64,000 nt of DNA, from NCBI GenBank assembly GCA_035593725.1, contig DAOSZN010000011.1, positions 1 to 64,000 of the forward strand, written 5' to 3'. The stretch's first letter is position 1. Each line of letters begins with the position of its first letter. The notes beneath the pieces were generated by a model. That model was given only the letters and a program-made list of their open reading frames with translations, searched no databases and was not told the DNA's origin. The DNA is from UBA4971 sp029551185. Its GTDB lineage: Bacteria > Bacillota > SHA-98 > UBA4971. This document shows, piece by piece, positions 42,659-51,176 of this stretch. The position numbers were made by a program, and so were the translations under genes.

Positions 42659-42919
42659 CTAGTCCACTCCTCCTATGTTAAGACGATTCGGCAATGCTTG
42701 TATGGTCCGGCCTGCACGCACTAGTTCTTTCTCGATGTCCTTCGCAAAACGGTTAGTGGTTTTCATAATTTCCTTTATCATGTTGCCTGCTATTTCCTCG
42801 GCTTGCGAATTATTCGCCGTGAGCTTTGTACGGCTCTTCTTCGATTTTCTATAAAGATAGACGCCTACTGCAGTTCCTGCTGCAGTCCCTGTAAGCACAG
42901 TCTTCCAGAATCTATTCAT
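42659..42919 (-). CDS. YtxH-like small membrane protein
   Basis: The 86 residues comprise a membrane segment with glycine zipper character (VLTGTAAGTAVGVYLYRK), a basic patch, and an amphipathic C-terminal helix (AKDIEKELVRAGRTIQAL). It resembles YtxH/gas-vesicle-like stress proteins only in layout; the function is unknown. ATG at 42919 follows GGGAGGCGA. It lies between mnmA and the AI-2E transporter. Confidence 0.7.
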   Translation of the reverse strand: MNRFWKTVLTGTAAGTAVGVYLYRKSKKSRTKLTANNSQAEEIAGNMIKEIMKTTNRFAKDIEKELVRAGRTIQALPNRLNIGGVD

Positions 42920-42981
42920 AAGAGTCGCCTCCCGAATGCTCATGTGTAAAAGTATACTTAGTATTGCCACCATGCAAAAAA

Positions 42982-44028
42982 TTAGACGATGATTCCGCCT
43001 CCTATGACAACATCGTCATCATAAAATACCGCGGATTGTCCCGGAGTTATCGCTCTCTGTGGCTTATCAAAGATAACTTTTGCCATATCTCGGCTCTTTG
43101 GCAAGATTAAACCAGGCTCCTCTTTTGCATTGTATCGAATCTTAATGCCTAAGCGCATTCTGTGACGAGGATCCGGATTTATAATCCAATTCACGTCATG
43201 CACCTCAAATTCCCGGGATAACAGGTCCTTCTCTTCTCCCACAATAAGTGCGTTCCTGGACACATCAATCTCAGTTACGTACAGTCTCTTAGTCCCGGGA
43301 ATCCCAATGCCTTTTCTTTGGCCGACGGTGTAAAAAGGCAATCCTCTGTGTTCACCAAGGATACGCCCGCTTTTGTCCAAAATCGGTCCAGGCTCAATTA
43401 CCATATTCTGATACTTCTTGAGGAACTCTCGATAGTCAGTTCCGGAAAGAAAGCATATCTCTTGACTTTCATCCTTATTTGCCACAGGAATACTTGCTTC
43501 AGACGCGGCCTCCCGAACCTGTCCTTTGGTGAGTTCACCTAACGGGAAGAATGTGGAGGCAAGGTCATGCTGGGTCAGGCGGTAGAGCACATATGACTGA
43601 TCCTTAGTGTCGTCTTTTCCTTTCTTGAGCAGAAACCTGCCTGTAGAAGGGTCAATGGATATCCTAGCATAATGGCCGGTAGCGACATATTCGACCTCTA
43701 ACTTGCGCCTTATGTCTTGGAGGTAGCGAAACTTGATTTCGGCATTACACCGGACGCAGGGATTCGGCGTGCGCCCCTGAGAGTATTCGTCCACAAGATA
43801 GCTGACTATTTCCTTCCGGAAACTGTCTGAAACATCGACTATGTGATGAGGGATATCCAAAAACTCGGCCACAGCTTTAGCGTCCTTTGAAAGGAAGTCA
43901 TCCCACATTTTCAGGGTAACACCGATTACATGAAATCCTTTCGATTTTAGAATCAGAGCAGCGACAGAACTGTCAACTCCTCCGCTTATCGCTACAAGCA
44001 CCCGCGTTCCCGGGCCATTGCATCTCAT
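42982..44028 (-). CDS. mnmA: tRNA-specific 2-thiouridylase
   Basis: Makes 2-thiouridine at the wobble position of Lys, Glu and Gln tRNAs using sulfur passed from IscS. It has the PP-loop LVAISGGVDSSVAAL, catalytic Cys pair in TPNPCVRCNAEIKF and EICFLSG, and the C-terminal beta-barrel (FYTVGQRKGIG). The stretch after GVTLKMWDD is shorter than in typical MnmA. ATG at 44028 is preferred by family alignment; ATG 44055 would add nine residues. It follows iscU, consistent with a sulfur-transfer operon. Confidence 0.94.
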   Translation of the reverse strand: MRCNGPGTRVLVAISGGVDSSVAALILKSKGFHVIGVTLKMWDDFLSKDAKAVAEFLDIPHHIVDVSDSFRKEIVSYLVDEYSQGRTPNPCVRCNAEIKFRYLQDIRRKLEVEYVATGHYARISIDPSTGRFLLKKGKDDTKDQSYVLYRLTQHDLASTFFPLGELTKGQVREAASEASIPVANKDESQEICFLSGTDYREFLKKYQNMVIEPGPILDKSGRILGEHRGLPFYTVGQRKGIGIPGTKRLYVTEIDVSRNALIVGEEKDLLSREFEVHDVNWIINPDPRHRMRLGIKIRYNAKEEPGLILPKSRDMAKVIFDKPQRAITPGQSAVFYDDDVVIGGGIIV

Positions 44029-44058
44029 ATCCTTCAGTCCTGCACAGTGATGCATGGC

Positions 44059-44466
44059 TTATGAAGCTTCACCGCCTGCTTCATTGTCAGGTACGCTCCT
44101 CCCCTGCTTCTCCAAGTAGTCTCTGATAGCTTTCCTGAGAGCGTCCGCGCCGAGGTTTGAACAATGCATCTTCTTAGGCGGAAGGCCTCCCAAAGCATCT
44201 GCCACGGCTTTGTTTGAAATCTCAAGGGCTTCTTCTAAGGTTTTCCCCTTTACCATTTCTGTAACCATGCTACTGACTGCTATTGCTGCACCGCAACCAA
44301 ATGTCTTAAACTTGGCGTCCTTGATCTTATCGTCCTCGACTTCTATGGTTATCTTCATGACATCCCCACAAATAGGATTGCCTACCATTCCTACGCCGTC
44401 TGCATCTTCGATTTCCCCGACATTCCTCGGGTTTGTGAAATGATCCATCACCTTGTCTGTATACAT
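44059..44466 (-). CDS. iscU: Iron-sulfur cluster scaffold IscU/NifU-N
   Basis: Scaffold for Fe-S assembly with IscS, 135 residues. It has VMDHFTNPRNVGEIEDADG and all three ligand Cys: NPICGD, FGCGAAIA and MHCSNL. The C-terminus is a short charged tail. ATG at 44466 follows GGGGAGGGG. It is placed between iscS and mnmA; such NifU-like proteins are common in anaerobic Clostridia. Confidence 0.95.
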   Translation of the reverse strand: MYTDKVMDHFTNPRNVGEIEDADGVGMVGNPICGDVMKITIEVEDDKIKDAKFKTFGCGAAIAVSSMVTEMVKGKTLEEALEISNKAVADALGGLPPKKMHCSNLGADALRKAIRDYLEKQGRSVPDNEAGGEAS

Positions 44467-44546
44467 AGCTTATATCCCCTCCCCTGCAACTGATAAAGGG
44501 TAGATGAAATTCTGAATTAATGACTCCCAATAGGATGACGCTCTTC

Positions 44547-45737
44547 TCATTTGCACTTGCAAGCGTCATCAAACGAAATCTCAGCACTAAACGGAGACAT
44601 CGCTCTGAGCTTGCTGACTATACCAGGCAACATCTCCAGTACGTAGTCAATGTCTTCAGCTGTAGTCTCGTGTCCAAGGGACAATCTGAGTGAGCCGTGG
44701 GCTATCTCGCTAGGAAGCCCCATAGCCAATAGGACATGGGACGGTTCAAGGGATCCTGAAGTGCACGCGGACCCGCTGGACCCGCATATGCCCACCTTAT
44801 CAAGGCTAAGAAGCACTGATTCCCCTTCTATGAACTCAAAGCAGAAACTTGCGTTTCCCGGCAGCCTCCTTGTGGGATGCCCGTTCAATCTCACATTAGG
44901 AATACTCTCCATGATTCCCTTTATTAGGTAATCACGAAATCCTGTTAGACGCGTCATCTCGCTTTCCATTTCCTTCTCAGCCAATTCAAGAGCGACTGCA
45001 AGTCCCACTGCCCCTGCAACGTTTTCAGTCCCGCCTCTTCTATTCCGTTCCTGGCCTCCTCCGTCAATAAATTTTTCCATCTTCACGCCTTTTCGGACCC
45101 AAAGTGCGCCTATACCTTTAGGACCTTTGAACTTATGTCCTGAAAGTGAAAGCAAGTCCACTCCTAGCTTCTTTACATCTACAGGAATGTGCCCTGTGGT
45201 CTGAACCGCGTCTGTGTGGAACAATACACCGTGGCTTTTCGCGATTTCGGCTATGTCTTCAATGGGTTGAACCGTACCCACCTCGTTGTTAGCGTGCATT
45301 ATCGAGATAAGTACGGTATCGCTTGTGATCGCAGCCTCTACATCAGCCGGGTCTACCATCCCATAAGAATCCACAGGCACGAAGGTCACTTCAAATCCTC
45401 GCTTCTTGAGACGCTTGACACTGTCAAGCACCGCATGGTGTTCTATTTGGGACGTGATGATATGATTGCCACGCTTTGAATGGGCATAAGCCACACCTTT
45501 GATTGCCATATTATCAGCTTCAGTTCCTGATCCGGTAAATATGATCTCCTCCGGATGAGCGTTGATTGCCTTTGCCACTTTACCTCTTGCCTCGTCCAGT
45601 GCAACTCTGGCTTCTCTGGCTATACCGTAAATACTTGACGGATTTCCGTACCTTTCCGCCAGGAAAGGAAGGATCGCTTCTACAACTTCCTGTCGTGGTT
45701 TTGTTGTTGCTGCGTTATCCAGGTATACAAGCTTCAT
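44547..45737 (-). CDS. iscS: Cysteine desulfurase IscS/NifS
   Basis: PLP enzyme that mobilises sulfur from cysteine for Fe-S clusters and tRNA thiolation. The 396 residues show VYLDNAATTKP, the PLP Lys in LSGHKFKGPKG, and the catalytic Cys in GSSGSACTSGS. ATG at 45737 follows GGGAGATG. The C-terminal DDACKCK tail holds two extra Cys. It is the second gene of the rrf2 operon. Confidence 0.96.
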   Translation of the reverse strand: MKLVYLDNAATTKPRQEVVEAILPFLAERYGNPSSIYGIAREARVALDEARGKVAKAINAHPEEIIFTGSGTEADNMAIKGVAYAHSKRGNHIITSQIEHHAVLDSVKRLKKRGFEVTFVPVDSYGMVDPADVEAAITSDTVLISIMHANNEVGTVQPIEDIAEIAKSHGVLFHTDAVQTTGHIPVDVKKLGVDLLSLSGHKFKGPKGIGALWVRKGVKMEKFIDGGGQERNRRGGTENVAGAVGLAVALELAEKEMESEMTRLTGFRDYLIKGIMESIPNVRLNGHPTRRLPGNASFCFEFIEGESVLLSLDKVGICGSSGSACTSGSLEPSHVLLAMGLPSEIAHGSLRLSLGHETTAEDIDYVLEMLPGIVSKLRAMSPFSAEISFDDACKCK

Positions 45738-45785
45738 TTCTAATCATCTCCCGACAATAGTGTGGCTTTAGGCATGATTCCTGAC

Positions 45786-46268
45786 TCACTGACATGTCCC
45801 CATTGGTCGCTGGGAATCAGAGGCACAAGCCCCGCATGACCCACTACTTAAGTCAACGGTTCCTTCGCACAAGTCCCTGAGGTTAATTGAATCAAGCACT
45901 CTGTTAGTGCAATCTTGTAGCTTCTTCCATACGAACCTAACCACGCAATCTTCCAGTTGTTCACAGTCCTCATGGTCGAAATCGTGGGCGAGACATTGAA
46001 CCGGGTCAAAGGATCCCTCCATCACTCTGACAACATCGCCTACTGTGATTTCCTCAGGTGGCTTCGTAAGTTCATAGCCTCCCTGCGCACCTCTGGAGCT
46101 GGCAACAAGCCCTGCTTTACGCAATTTTGCCATGAGCTGTTCAAGGTAATGTAAGGAAACCATCTGTCTGTCAGCTATAGAATTAAGAGGCACAGGACCT
46201 TCACCGTAGCGAAGAGCTAAGTCGTACATGGCTCGCAATCCATATCTGCCACGAGTTGATAATTTCAT
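45786..46268 (-). CDS. Rrf2-family regulator, IscR-like
   Basis: The 160-residue regulator has a winged HTH (STRGRYGLRAMYDLA, LNSIADRQMVSLHYLEQLM, GLVASSRGAQGGYELTKP) and three spaced Cys in QCLAHDFDHEDCEQLEDC, placed as in cluster-binding IscR, plus a Cys-rich tail (SCGACASDSQRPMGTC). CymR-type cysteine regulators lack the central Cys trio, so an Fe-S sensor is favoured. ATG at 46268 follows GAAGGTGA. First gene of the iscS-iscU-mnmA operon and probably autoregulated. Confidence 0.88.
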   Translation of the reverse strand: MKLSTRGRYGLRAMYDLALRYGEGPVPLNSIADRQMVSLHYLEQLMAKLRKAGLVASSRGAQGGYELTKPPEEITVGDVVRVMEGSFDPVQCLAHDFDHEDCEQLEDCVVRFVWKKLQDCTNRVLDSINLRDLCEGTVDLSSGSCGACASDSQRPMGTCQ

Positions 46269-46297
46269 TGGATTCACCTTCTTCCTTGCGGCAGGAG

Positions 46298-46328
46298 GGG
46301 AATCCCAAGTAAACTAATCGGGATTCCC
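46298..46328. promoter_or_regulatory. Paired GGGAWTCCC sites at the rrf2 start
   Basis: GGGAATCCC (46298-46306) and GGGATTCCC (46320-46328) form a perfect 9-bp inverted repeat with a 13-base spacer. Each arm is itself nearly palindromic, and centres are 22 bp apart, two helical turns. It begins right at the predicted transcription start of the rrf2 operon, so it may be a repressor operator or a leader hairpin. Confidence 0.6.
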
Positions 46329-46336
46329 GCATAAAA

Positions 46337-46365
46337 AATATATCACCTGTCAATATCCGTGTCAA
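46337..46365 (-). promoter_or_regulatory. Sigma-A promoter of the rrf2-isc operon
   Basis: TTGACA (46365-46360, perfect), 17-base spacer, TATATT (46342-46337) on the minus strand; start near 46330. Confidence 0.75.
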
Positions 46366-46466
46366 TCACTTTTGACGCACTTTTTTAATGCGCTTCTTCC
46401 GAGTTCTTCTTCATTCTGTATAAAATATGTTATGATCCAAGCGAAACACAATCGGAGCGTGATACT

Positions 46467-47828
46467 ATGGATTTGTTCAGCTGTCGGGGCGACCGATTCT
46501 TGCGACGCGAGGCTCCCCTTGCCCTTAGAATGCGTCCTGTCACTTTGGAGGAATTTGTCGGGCAAGAACACATCTTAGGCCAAGGAAGACTACTTAGACG
46601 AGCTATTGAAGGGGACAGGCTTTCATCTGTTATTCTGTACGGACCTCCCGGCACCGGTAAAACTGCGCTGGCCAATATCATAGCAGGCATAACCAGATCC
46701 CACTTCCAATCATTGAATGCAGTAACGTCAGGGGTAGCTGATATAAGACGGGTTATGGAAGATGCTTCGGACAGACTTAGGATGCACGAAACCAGGACAA
46801 TTCTCTTTATCGACGAGGTCCACAGGTTCAACAAAACTCAACAAGACGCTCTGTTGCCTGCCGTAGAAGACGGAACCGTGATATTCATCGGCGCAACAAC
46901 GGAAAACCCGTTTTTTGAGATTAGCAGGCCGCTTCTATCACGCTCACGCGTGTTTAGGTTTGAGCCGCTGGATGATGAAGATATCTCCCTTATTTTACGT
47001 CGAGCATTGGAAGATAAAGAGCGCGGTCTCGGAGAGTATAAGGTGGTAGTTGACGAAGATGCGTTCTGTCATATTGTCCGATGCGCAAACGGTGATGCCA
47101 GAACAGCCTTGAACGCAATTGAACTTGCTGTGCTGACAACCGAGGCGGATGAAGGCGGAGTGCGCTGCATCACCTTGGAGATTGCGGAAGAATCTATTCA
47201 AGAGAAGGCATTAGTGTACGACAAGAGCGGAGACGCTCACTATGACATGGCTTCCGCATTGATAAAAAGCATGAGGGGGAGCGATCCTGATGCCACCGTG
47301 TACTGGCTTGCAAGAATGATCGCTTCAGGTGAAAAGCCTGAATTTATAGCGAGGAGGATCCTGATTCATGCAGCAGAGGACATAGGCTTGGCTGATCCCC
47401 ACGCCCTTTTGGTGGCAAGCGCGGCAGCTTGGGCAGTAAACTTCGTGGGGTGGCCGGAAGCTAAACTCATTCTTACCCAGGCTGCCATCTACCTAGCCAC
47501 AGCTCCAAAAAGTAACTCATGCTACCTTGCAATAAAGAACGCTTCGTCTGACCTTGAAGGTGAACGCACAGGCGAAGTTCCTCATCACCTTCGTGACGCA
47601 TCCTATAAAGGCGCTGCCTCCTTAGGACATGGCAAAGGCTACAAGTACCCCCATGATTATCCCGGCAACTACATCTTTCAGCAGTATTTGCCTGATAACT
47701 TAGTGGGCAAGACATACTATGAGCCTTCAGAAAACGGTTATGAAAGAACAATCAAAGAAAGATTTGCCAGCCGGAAGAAGAGTCAGCCAGTGAAAAAACA
47801 TGACCCCACCATGCCGTCTGGCCGGTAA
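46467..47828 (+). CDS. rarA: RarA/MgsA replication-associated AAA+ ATPase
   Basis: Clamp-loader-like ATPase of 453 residues acting at stalled forks. It has MRPVTLEEFVGQEHILG, Walker A YGPPGTGKTALA, Walker B FIDEVHRFNKTQQD, sensor 1 GATTENPFFE, and the C-terminal tetramerisation domain with HYDMASALIKSMRGSDPDA and LPDNL. ATG at 46467 has CGGAG nine bases upstream. It is divergent from the rrf2 operon and convergent with aspS. Confidence 0.95.
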   Translation: MDLFSCRGDRFLRREAPLALRMRPVTLEEFVGQEHILGQGRLLRRAIEGDRLSSVILYGPPGTGKTALANIIAGITRSHFQSLNAVTSGVADIRRVMEDASDRLRMHETRTILFIDEVHRFNKTQQDALLPAVEDGTVIFIGATTENPFFEISRPLLSRSRVFRFEPLDDEDISLILRRALEDKERGLGEYKVVVDEDAFCHIVRCANGDARTALNAIELAVLTTEADEGGVRCITLEIAEESIQEKALVYDKSGDAHYDMASALIKSMRGSDPDATVYWLARMIASGEKPEFIARRILIHAAEDIGLADPHALLVASAAAWAVNFVGWPEAKLILTQAAIYLATAPKSNSCYLAIKNASSDLEGERTGEVPHHLRDASYKGAASLGHGKGYKYPHDYPGNYIFQQYLPDNLVGKTYYEPSENGYERTIKERFASRKKSQPVKKHDPTMPSGR

Positions 47829-47902
47829 CATTTCTATCCCTGCGCCCTGCAGGTGGGTGCCCTCCCAAGTGTTTTGCGACTCCGCACGCCGACGGCACTC
47901 GC

Positions 47903-47922
47903 GCCTCACTCGGAGCTGAGGC
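47903..47922 (+). terminator. Possible terminator between rarA and aspS
   Basis: GCCTCA (47903-47908), 8-base loop, TGAGGC (47917-47922), followed by CCCCTTTC. GC-rich stem but a poor U tract, in the convergent gap 47829-48011. Nothing else is recognised there. Confidence 0.4.
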
Positions 47923-48011
47923 CCCTTTCAAATGGTGTTGGAACAAAAGTTACCGATGTCAAATCGAACACGGTAGGGTCTTTTTAGTGTTTTCCTTGCA
48001 AGTGAATGATA

Positions 48012-49856
48012 TCATAAGCCTTTAAGGATTTCAAGGCAGTCCTGTGTATCACCGCTTGTGTCTATTTTGCCCGTGTCGGCTACCTCTATATGCAGTTCGG
48101 CCAGCTGTTCATCGCTAATCATGCCGGGAGCTCCAGTCATGGGGCACACTGCCTTTTGCGTCTTGGGAAAGGCGATTACGTCCCGGATGGTCTTTCTCCC
48201 TGACAATAGCATAACCAGCCTGTCAAAGCCTAACGCAATCCCGCCGTGAGGAGGCGCTCCATACTCAAAAGCCTCAAGAAGGAAACCAAATTTTTCCCTT
48301 GCCTCCTCTTCACTGAGTCCTAATGCTTTAAAGACCCTCTCCTGCACGTCTCGTTTGTGTATTCTTATGCTTCCGCTGCCCAGCTCCACACCGTTCAAGA
48401 CTAGATCGTAGATGTTAGCTCTGACACTTAAAGGATCTGTCTCCATTAGATCAATATCCTCTTCCAGCGGAGAGGTAAAGGGATGATGGACAGCGACTAT
48501 CCTCTCTTCTTCCTGGCTGAATTCAAATAGGGGAAACTCAGTGACCCACAGGAATGCCATTTCGTCTTTGGGGATCAGGCCCAATTCGGCACCTAGGTGC
48601 AATCTTAATCTGCCAAGGGATTCCTGGACTACTTTTACGGGACCTGCGACAATTAGAATGAGATCCCCGTCTTTTGCAGCTGTGATTTCCGCGATTTTCT
48701 GCAACTCATCTTCCCGGACAAACTTGGTCAATTGAGAGTTAAGGACAAGCTCTCCGTCTTCCCCACAAGAGACTGCTATTGACATGAGTCCTGCTGCACC
48801 AAAGTCTTTCACGACTTCCTCGAGCTCTTTGATTTGCTGCCTGGAGAATCCGGAACAACCCGGCCCTACAATAGCAGCTACCGTGCCACCTGTCTCAATG
48901 GCGCTGCGGAAAACGCGGAAACCGCAATTTTCTACAGCATCGCTTATGTCTATCAATTCCATGCCGAATCTAATGTCAGGCTTGTCAGAACCATATCGCG
49001 CCATAGCTTCAGCATATGACATCCTAGGGAAAGGCCTTGCCACAGTTGTCCCGAGAGTCTTCTCGATACAATCGGTCATCATTGCCTCGACAAGGTTAAG
49101 CACATCATCTCTACTGATGAAAGACATTTCGATATCGATTTGTGTAAACTCAGGTTGTCTGTCAGCACGTAAGTCTTCATCCCGGAAACAGCGGGCAAGT
49201 TGAAAATATTTGTCAAATCCGGACACCATTAGGAGCTGCTTGAATAATTGGGGGGATTGCGGTAACGCGAAGAATCGGCCTGGATTCACGCGGCTGGGCA
49301 CAACAAAGTCGCGAGCCCCCTCAGGGGTGCTTTTTATGAACATTGGCGTCTCTACCTCAATGAACCCCTGAGAATCCAAGAAGTTCCTTACAGCCATGGT
49401 TAAGCGGTGACGGAAGATTATATTCTTTTGCATGTCGGGTCTTCGGAGGTCAAGATATCTGTACTTAAGCCTGAGAAGCTCGTCAACATCAAGATTCTCA
49501 GTAATATAAAAAGGCGGAGTCTTCGACTTAGATAACACTTCCAGAGACTCAGCTGCCACATCAACATTCCCTGTGGGGAGCGAAGGGTTTGCTGTGCCGG
49601 GCGGGCGCTCTACAACAACTCCGGATATGCATACTACATCCTCTGAACCAAGCTTCTCTGCTGCTCGATGGGCACGAGGGGAGGTTTCCGGATTAAAAAC
49701 CACCTGGACAACACCTGAACGATCCCGAAGGTCGATAAATATAAGACCGCCAAGGTCCCTTCTCCTGGCAACCCAACCCGCGAGAACGACTGTCTTGCCT
49801 ATTAGAGCTTCATCTGCAACTTCTCCCACCATATGAGTTCTCTTCATCTGCATCAT
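48012..49856 (-). CDS. aspS: Aspartyl-tRNA synthetase
   Basis: Bacterial-type class IIb synthetase, 614 residues: OB-fold anticodon domain (VVLAGWVARRRDLGGLIFIDLRD), motif 2 region FRDEDLRADRQPEFTQID, the inserted GAD domain near 290-420, and motif 3 GIALGFDRLVMLL. Three in-frame ATGs lie at 49856, 49853 and 49847; AGAGAAG upstream favours the first pair. It is 48 bases after hisS, a common pairing in Bacillota. Confidence 0.97.
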   Translation of the reverse strand: MMQMKRTHMVGEVADEALIGKTVVLAGWVARRRDLGGLIFIDLRDRSGVVQVVFNPETSPRAHRAAEKLGSEDVVCISGVVVERPPGTANPSLPTGNVDVAAESLEVLSKSKTPPFYITENLDVDELLRLKYRYLDLRRPDMQKNIIFRHRLTMAVRNFLDSQGFIEVETPMFIKSTPEGARDFVVPSRVNPGRFFALPQSPQLFKQLLMVSGFDKYFQLARCFRDEDLRADRQPEFTQIDIEMSFISRDDVLNLVEAMMTDCIEKTLGTTVARPFPRMSYAEAMARYGSDKPDIRFGMELIDISDAVENCGFRVFRSAIETGGTVAAIVGPGCSGFSRQQIKELEEVVKDFGAAGLMSIAVSCGEDGELVLNSQLTKFVREDELQKIAEITAAKDGDLILIVAGPVKVVQESLGRLRLHLGAELGLIPKDEMAFLWVTEFPLFEFSQEEERIVAVHHPFTSPLEEDIDLMETDPLSVRANIYDLVLNGVELGSGSIRIHKRDVQERVFKALGLSEEEAREKFGFLLEAFEYGAPPHGGIALGFDRLVMLLSGRKTIRDVIAFPKTQKAVCPMTGAPGMISDEQLAELHIEVADTGKIDTSGDTQDCLEILKGL

Positions 49857-49904
49857 GGCTCACTTCTCTCTTCATAAGTTGGATTATTTTAAAAGAGTTA
49901 TATT

Positions 49905-51164
49905 CTATGTCAATACTTGAACCAGATCTCTGAACTGTACTTGAGCTTGATCCCCGGTTGCCATATCTCTCACTACGGCGTAGTCCCCTTTAAGCTCGTC
50001 TTCGCCGATTATCACAACTTTCTTGACTCCCTGCTTATCCGCGTACTTCATCTGAGCTCTTAAGCTTCGGTCCAAGTAATCAATATCCGCTGATGTGCCT
50101 TGCTCGCGTAACAAGCGAGCAAGGCGAAGAGCCTGAAGCTTAGCCTCGTCCCCCATCGCAGCGATAAACACGTTGACTCTGCCTGCTTCTTGGCCTATTG
50201 CCCCACCTTCCGCGTCCTGCAAGACTTGCACAGCCCGCTCTATACCTGCAGCGAAGCCTACGCCCGGAATCGCGCTCCCGCCAAGCTCCTCAGCCAAGCC
50301 GTCATACCTTCCACCGCCCCCGAGGGCGTCCTGTGCCCCGAGGCCGGAATGAATCACCTCAAAAACGGTCTTGGTGTAATAGTCAAGCCCCCTGACAATA
50401 GTGGGATCCAGTTCATAAATGAGATCCAAGGCAGTCAAGCACTCAGTGACTCCTTCAAAGTGCCGGCTGCAGTCTTCGCAAAGGTAGTCGAATATCGGAG
50501 GGAGTTTCTTGGCAAGGCCAGCACATCGTTCATTCTTGCAATCCAGGACTCTCAGGGGATTGCGCTCAAGCCTCCTTCTGCAGTCAGCACAAAGCTCATC
50601 CGTATGTTTGGAAAGCAAATTCATAAGGCTTTCTTTATAACGAGGTCTACACTTAGAACACCCAATACTATTCAGGCGCACGACAAAGCCTTCTAATCCC
50701 AAACGTTGATAAACACTGATGAGCACAGAAATAACCTCTGCATCCAAAGCAGGTGAAGATGCCCCTAGGGCTTCGACCCCAAACTGGGTATGTTGCCTGA
50801 GGCGTCCCATTTGAGGACGTTCATATCGAAACATTGGCCCAATATAATAAACCTTAACAGGCTGAGGCAAGGCCCACATTTTGTGCTCAAGGTAGGCTCT
50901 GACAACCGGGGCTGTACCTTCAGGACGCAGCGTGATGCTGCGTTCCCCCTTGTCAAGAAAGGTGTACATTTCTTTCTCCACAATATCAGTGCTCTCTCCG
51001 ACTCCTCTCTGAAAGAGCTCTGTATGCTCGAAAATTGGGGTTCTGATCTCAGTGTATCCTGCATTGCGGCATACTGATCTTACAGTCTCCTCCAGCCGTT
51101 GCCAAACCCCCGGTTTCTCAGGAAATACGTCTATCGTTCCCCTCGGCGCCCTGATATGTGTCAT
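49905..51164 (-). CDS. hisS: Histidyl-tRNA synthetase
   Basis: Class II synthetase, 419 residues: RAPRGTIDVFP, TPIFEHTELFQRGVGESTDIV, MFRYERPQMGRLRQHTQFGVE, the His-specific VRGLDYYTKTVFE and GGGGRYDGL, and an alpha/beta anticodon domain. A central Cys set (CSKCRPRYKE, CADCRRRL, CKNERC, CEDC) resembles a zinc-ribbon insertion present in some HisRS. ATG at 51164 follows GAGGAGGC, which overlaps the end of the upstream gene. Confidence 0.97.
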   Translation of the reverse strand: MTHIRAPRGTIDVFPEKPGVWQRLEETVRSVCRNAGYTEIRTPIFEHTELFQRGVGESTDIVEKEMYTFLDKGERSITLRPEGTAPVVRAYLEHKMWALPQPVKVYYIGPMFRYERPQMGRLRQHTQFGVEALGASSPALDAEVISVLISVYQRLGLEGFVVRLNSIGCSKCRPRYKESLMNLLSKHTDELCADCRRRLERNPLRVLDCKNERCAGLAKKLPPIFDYLCEDCSRHFEGVTECLTALDLIYELDPTIVRGLDYYTKTVFEVIHSGLGAQDALGGGGRYDGLAEELGGSAIPGVGFAAGIERAVQVLQDAEGGAIGQEAGRVNVFIAAMGDEAKLQALRLARLLREQGTSADIDYLDRSLRAQMKYADKQGVKKVVIIGEDELKGDYAVVRDMATGDQAQVQFRDLVQVLT

Positions 51165-51176
51165 GAATTTGCCTCC

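Noticed and set aside
46380..46466. Promoter for rarA
   Set aside because: TATGAT is present at about 46430 but no acceptable -35 lies at the right distance, so no site is called.
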